Shown: piece after piece, positions 61,538 to 64,000 of the stretch
Layout: every line of letters begins with the position of its first letter
Numbering within the stretch: position 1 is the first letter of the stretch
Assembly (NCBI RefSeq): GCF_004078655.1
Contig: NZ_RZNC01000001.1
Coordinates: 682,001 to 746,000 of the forward strand
DNA: 64,000 bases
Direction of reading: 5' to 3'
Origin: Labedella populi
GTDB taxonomy: Bacteria > Actinomycetota > Actinomycetes > Actinomycetales > Microbacteriaceae
Made by a program: the position numbers and the translations under genes
The notes under the pieces: model-generated
Database searches by the model: none
Told to the model about the DNA's origin: nothing
The model's input: only the letters and a program-made list of their open reading frames with translations

Positions 61538-62297
61538 ACGGAGCACGACCACGGTCGCGGCGGTCGCTCTCGCGGCGGTGCTCGGCCTCACCGGGTGCGC
61601 GTCGGCCGGGGCTGAGCCGACTCCCCTCCCCACGCCGACTGTCGTCGATCTCTCCGAGGTCGACGTGACCGATGTCGACCGCAACGGCGTCGAGTACCTC
61701 TCGGATCGCGCGGCGCTCGACGCGGTCCTCGCGGGGATGGACGAGGCCGGACCGGTCACGGTGACCGGCTCCTTCCAGGAGCGGCCGGACGAGGACGGCG
61801 GTGGCACTCGTCGAGTGCGCATCGACCTCACCGGGACGCAGTCGCGCTTCCGGGCTGAGATCTCCGCAGCGGACGCGACGATGACCGCGGTCGTCACGGA
61901 CGGGCGGGCCTACGTGACGGGCAACGCCGCATTCGCCGAGGTGCTCGGCGTTCCGGAGGCCGCCGGGGGTGTTGTGTGCCTGCCATCGGACGATCCGCGC
62001 ATCACGACGTGGGCGCCGTCGTTGTCGCCGTCGGACCTCCTCGAGTCGATGGTGGGCGAGGAGGCCGGTGTGTCCCTCGAACCGGCCGTCGGACCGGAGG
62101 ACGTGACGGAGTCCGTCGAGTTCGTGATCGGGGCGGCCGGGGCACCGATCGGATCACTCGTCGTCGCGGCGACGGGACCGGCCGTACCCCTCCGCCTCGT
62201 CGCCGCCGACACGCGCGGTGACGCCGACTTCTCCTTCGTCTGGGGGGAGACGGACGAGGTCGTGGTGCCCGAGGAGGCCGCCCTGCCCTGCGCCTGA
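61530..62297 (+). CDS. Lipoprotein, unknown function, T7SS-linked
   Basis: 255 residues from ATG 61530, overlapping the upstream stop. Signal peptide TTVAAVALAAVLGLTGCASA ends in a lipobox (LTGC), followed by a Pro/Thr-rich spacer and a beta-rich domain of about 200 residues (GPVTVTGSFQERPDEDGGGT; FRAEISAADATMTAVVTDGR) resembling LppX/LprG-type or DUF-type actinobacterial lipoproteins in outline only. Anchored to the outer face of the membrane. It is coupled to the FN3-like gene. Confidence 0.72.
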   Translation: MNERSTTTVAAVALAAVLGLTGCASAGAEPTPLPTPTVVDLSEVDVTDVDRNGVEYLSDRAALDAVLAGMDEAGPVTVTGSFQERPDEDGGGTRRVRIDLTGTQSRFRAEISAADATMTAVVTDGRAYVTGNAAFAEVLGVPEAAGGVVCLPSDDPRITTWAPSLSPSDLLESMVGEEAGVSLEPAVGPEDVTESVEFVIGAAGAPIGSLVVAATGPAVPLRLVAADTRGDADFSFVWGETDEVVVPEEAALPCA

Positions 62298-62354
62298 TCG
62301 GCGAGGCGACTCGACCGGCGCGTCGCGGCGCGGCCCGTCGCCGTCGGCTCGTCC

Positions 62355-62360
62355 TAGGCT
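62355..62360 (+). promoter_or_regulatory. Leaderless -10 box of the rRNA/tRNA methylase gene
   Basis: TAGGCT, 6 nt (GAAACC), GTG 62367. Confidence 0.6.
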
Positions 62361-62366
62361 GAAACC

Positions 62367-63017
62367 GTGCAACCGACGCAAGGCGACGAGCCGAACCCGA
62401 GCCCGGAGCCGACGACTCACGGCGTCGGGCCGTGGCGGGGTGAGTGGCCGGACGACCCGCGACTCGATCCCGAGCTGCTCGAGAACGGTGACACGCGCAA
62501 CGTCGTGGACGCCTACCGGTACTGGTCGATGGAGGCCATCGTCGCCGACCTCGACGCTCGTCGTCACCCCTTCCACGTGGCGATCGAGAACTGGCAGCAC
62601 GACATGAACATCGGGTCCATCGTGCGGACGGCGAACGCGTTCCTCGCCGAGACCGTGCACATCGTGGGTCGACGCCGGTGGAACAAGCGCGGTGCCATGG
62701 TCACCGATCGGTATCAGCACGTCCTCCATCACGCAGATGTCTCCGAACTCGTCGCGTGGGCCGCCGAGCGGGGGCTCCCCGTGATCGGTGTCGACAACGT
62801 GCCGGGCTCCCGTCCGATCGACGAGGACCCGCTGCCCGAGCGATGTGTCCTGCTGTTCGGGCAAGAGGGGCCCGGGCTGTCCGACGAGGCGATCGCCGCC
62901 TCCGAGCGCGTCGTCGAGATCCGCCAGTTCGGCTCGACGCGCTCGATCAACGCATCGGCCGCTGCGGCGATCGTGATGCACGAATGGATCCGCGCATACG
63001 CAATCCGGCCGCATTAG
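62367..63017 (+). CDS. SpoU/TrmH-family RNA methyltransferase
   Basis: 216 residues, GTG start. The SPOUT knot motifs are HDMNIGSIVRTANAFLAETV (motif 1, with the catalytic Asn-x3-x-x-Arg), CVLLFGQEGPGLSDEAIAAS (motif 2) and STRSINASAAAAIVMHEW (motif 3). It transfers methyl from SAM to a 2'-OH of rRNA or tRNA. The N-terminal extension of 60 residues carries NVVDAYRYWSMEAIVADLDA. The exact RNA target is unknown. Confidence 0.9.
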   Translation: MQPTQGDEPNPSPEPTTHGVGPWRGEWPDDPRLDPELLENGDTRNVVDAYRYWSMEAIVADLDARRHPFHVAIENWQHDMNIGSIVRTANAFLAETVHIVGRRRWNKRGAMVTDRYQHVLHHADVSELVAWAAERGLPVIGVDNVPGSRPIDEDPLPERCVLLFGQEGPGLSDEAIAASERVVEIRQFGSTRSINASAAAAIVMHEWIRAYAIRPH

Positions 63018-63098
63018 CGCACCGAACGGGGAATGCCAAGCACTTGGCGTCGGTTACGCAACTGACGTGACCCGTGGCGCAGTGTCGGTGGTTGCGCC

Positions 63099-63104
63099 TA
63101 CGCT
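63099..63104 (+). promoter_or_regulatory. Putative -10 box of the glycine-betaine-type ABC operon
   Basis: TACGCTCGACAG matches the TACGCTCGACAC at the histidine kinase promoter; here a leader of about 40 nt with GAGGGGAG follows. No clear -35. Confidence 0.35.
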
Positions 63105-63150
63105 CGACAGACAACCGGACGTCGATCCACACGAGGGGAGCCCGGTACGC

Positions 63151-64000
63151 ATGATCACTTTCGACGGTGTCTCGAAGAGATTCCCCGACGGCTCCCTGGC
63201 CGTCGACGACTTCTCACTCACCATTCCGTCCCGCACCACCACGGTCCTCGTGGGGTCGTCCGGCAGCGGCAAGACCACCCTCCTGCGCATGATCAATCGC
63301 ATGGTCGATCCGACCTCCGGGCGCATCCTCATCGACGACGAGGACGTCGCCGGCCTCGATCCGGTGAAGCTCCGTCGCCGCATCGGTTACGTCATGCAGA
63401 ACTCCGGGCTGCTCCCGCATCGCACGGTCATCGACAACGTGGCGACGGTTCCGATCCTCGAGGGGGTCAAGAAGTCCGAGGCGCATGCTCGAGCACTCGA
63501 ACTGCTCGACACCGTCGGCCTCGACCGCGGCCTCGCGAAGCGGTATCCCGCACAGCTCTCCGGCGGTCAGCAGCAGCGCGTCGGGGTCGCGCGCGGTCTC
63601 GCCGTCGACCCGAACATCCTCCTCATGGACGAGCCCTTCGGCGCCGTCGACCCCCTCGTCCGAGACGAGCTCCAGCAGGAACTGCTGCGCATCCAGCGCG
63701 ACCTCTCGAAGACGGTGGTCTTCGTCACACACGACATCGACGAGGCGTTCCTCCTCGGCGACCAGGTCGTCATCCTCCGCACCGGCGGTGTCATCGCACA
63801 AGCGGGCACGCCGGCGGAGATCCTCGCGAACCCGATCGACGAGTTCGTCGCGAGCTTCGTGGGGGCGGACCGCGGCAAGCGGTCGCTCCACGTCGACCCC
63901 GCGCACACGAGCGGGGAGCGTGGGGAACGTGTTCTCGTCGACGGCGGCGGCCGGGCCGTCGGAATCCTTCGAGACGAGGCACCGGCTCCCCGATCGCCCG
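63151..64000 (+). CDS. opuCA: Osmoprotectant (glycine betaine/choline-type) ABC ATPase, truncated by window edge
   Basis: At least 283 residues, ATG 63151 with GAGGGGAG upstream. Walker A VGSSGSGKTTLLRMINRMVD, Q-loop GYVMQNSGLLPHRTVIDNVA, signature QLSGGQQQRVGVARGLAVDP, Walker B ILLMDEPFGAVDPLVRDELQ and H-loop THDIDEAFLLGD. The opening MITFDGVSKRFPDGSLAVDD and MINRMVDPTSG are typical of OpuCA/ProV ATPases. The C-terminal CBS region and the permease and binding-protein genes would lie beyond the window. Confidence 0.88.
   Translation, partial: MITFDGVSKRFPDGSLAVDDFSLTIPSRTTTVLVGSSGSGKTTLLRMINRMVDPTSGRILIDDEDVAGLDPVKLRRRIGYVMQNSGLLPHRTVIDNVATVPILEGVKKSEAHARALELLDTVGLDRGLAKRYPAQLSGGQQQRVGVARGLAVDPNILLMDEPFGAVDPLVRDELQQELLRIQRDLSKTVVFVTHDIDEAFLLGDQVVILRTGGVIAQAGTPAEILANPIDEFVASFVGADRGKRSLHVDPAHTSGERGERVLVDGGGRAVGILRDEAPAPRSP

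Noticed and set aside
63018..63150. Possible tRNA or riboswitch in the spacer before the glycine-betaine-type ATPase
   Set aside because: Short GGTTACGCAAC / GGTTGCGCC similarities do not form a cloverleaf or known aptamer.

Overview
This is a chromosomal window from a very G+C-rich actinobacterium. Gene content, the many apparently leaderless genes with TANNNT -10 boxes, and the xthA / pyrE / TrmH-type methylase neighbourhood fit the Microbacteriaceae best; this is inference, as there is no rRNA or marker search behind it. No tRNA, rRNA or CRISPR array was seen. Coding density is high; the only stretch over 300 bases without an intact gene (25540-26165) holds a decayed NAD(P)-binding-protein gene.

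Layout. 1-713: edge of an IS5-type insertion sequence, apparently inserted at the stop codon of a drug-efflux MFS gene. 2455-8849: nitroreductase, acetyl-CoA synthetase, a four-gene cluster with a Vms1/eRF1-like (baeRF) protein and three tiny acidic proteins, and a zinc alcohol dehydrogenase. 8933-19016: a MalT-like LuxR regulator followed by a 2413-residue secreted, sortase-anchored DUF11/DUF5979 surface protein. 19129-28740: membrane protein, threonine aldolase, ABC-2 exporter pair, two-component system, pseudogene, oxidoreductase and DUF6421 protein. 28983-32014: sulfonate/taurine-type ABC uptake operon. 32255-42648: amino-acid dehydrogenase, AEC carrier, zinc ribbon, exonuclease III, LysR, pyrE, septum-formation-type membrane protein, HAD phosphatase and membrane proteins.

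42742-62297 carries type VII secretion (T7SS) genes in two blocks. One minus-strand operon (48898-42742) encodes three WXG100-like proteins, a large polymorphic toxin with two predicted toxin domains (papain-fold glutamine-deamidase type and REase-5 nuclease type), an Imm52-like immunity protein and a 91-residue orphan. The second block (55051-62297) holds an EssC/EccC-like triple ATPase with N-terminal FHA domain plus three membrane or lipoprotein genes. No EccB, EccD, EccE or mycosin is visible, so this looks like a reduced, EssC-type system. The toxin gene is broken by a 5-bp deletion inside a 45-bp repeat array, which separates the delivery half from the toxin half. A GntR/hydrolase pair, an FHA/zinc-ribbon protein and two MFS genes lie between the blocks. 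62367-64000: TrmH-type methylase and the start of a glycine-betaine-type ABC ATPase.

The least explained structure is a family of four ~62-nt palindromes (20811, 28891, 39810, 54960). All lie 0-30 nt after stop codons, share the core GTGCACGAA..TTCG and a CCCCCC/GGGGGG base, and show paired compensatory changes in the stem. Other notable signals are at least ten genes with a TANNNT -10 box only 6-8 nt before the start codon, and a 77-bp near-perfect palindrome with two TGCGTACGCA sites in a divergent promoter.
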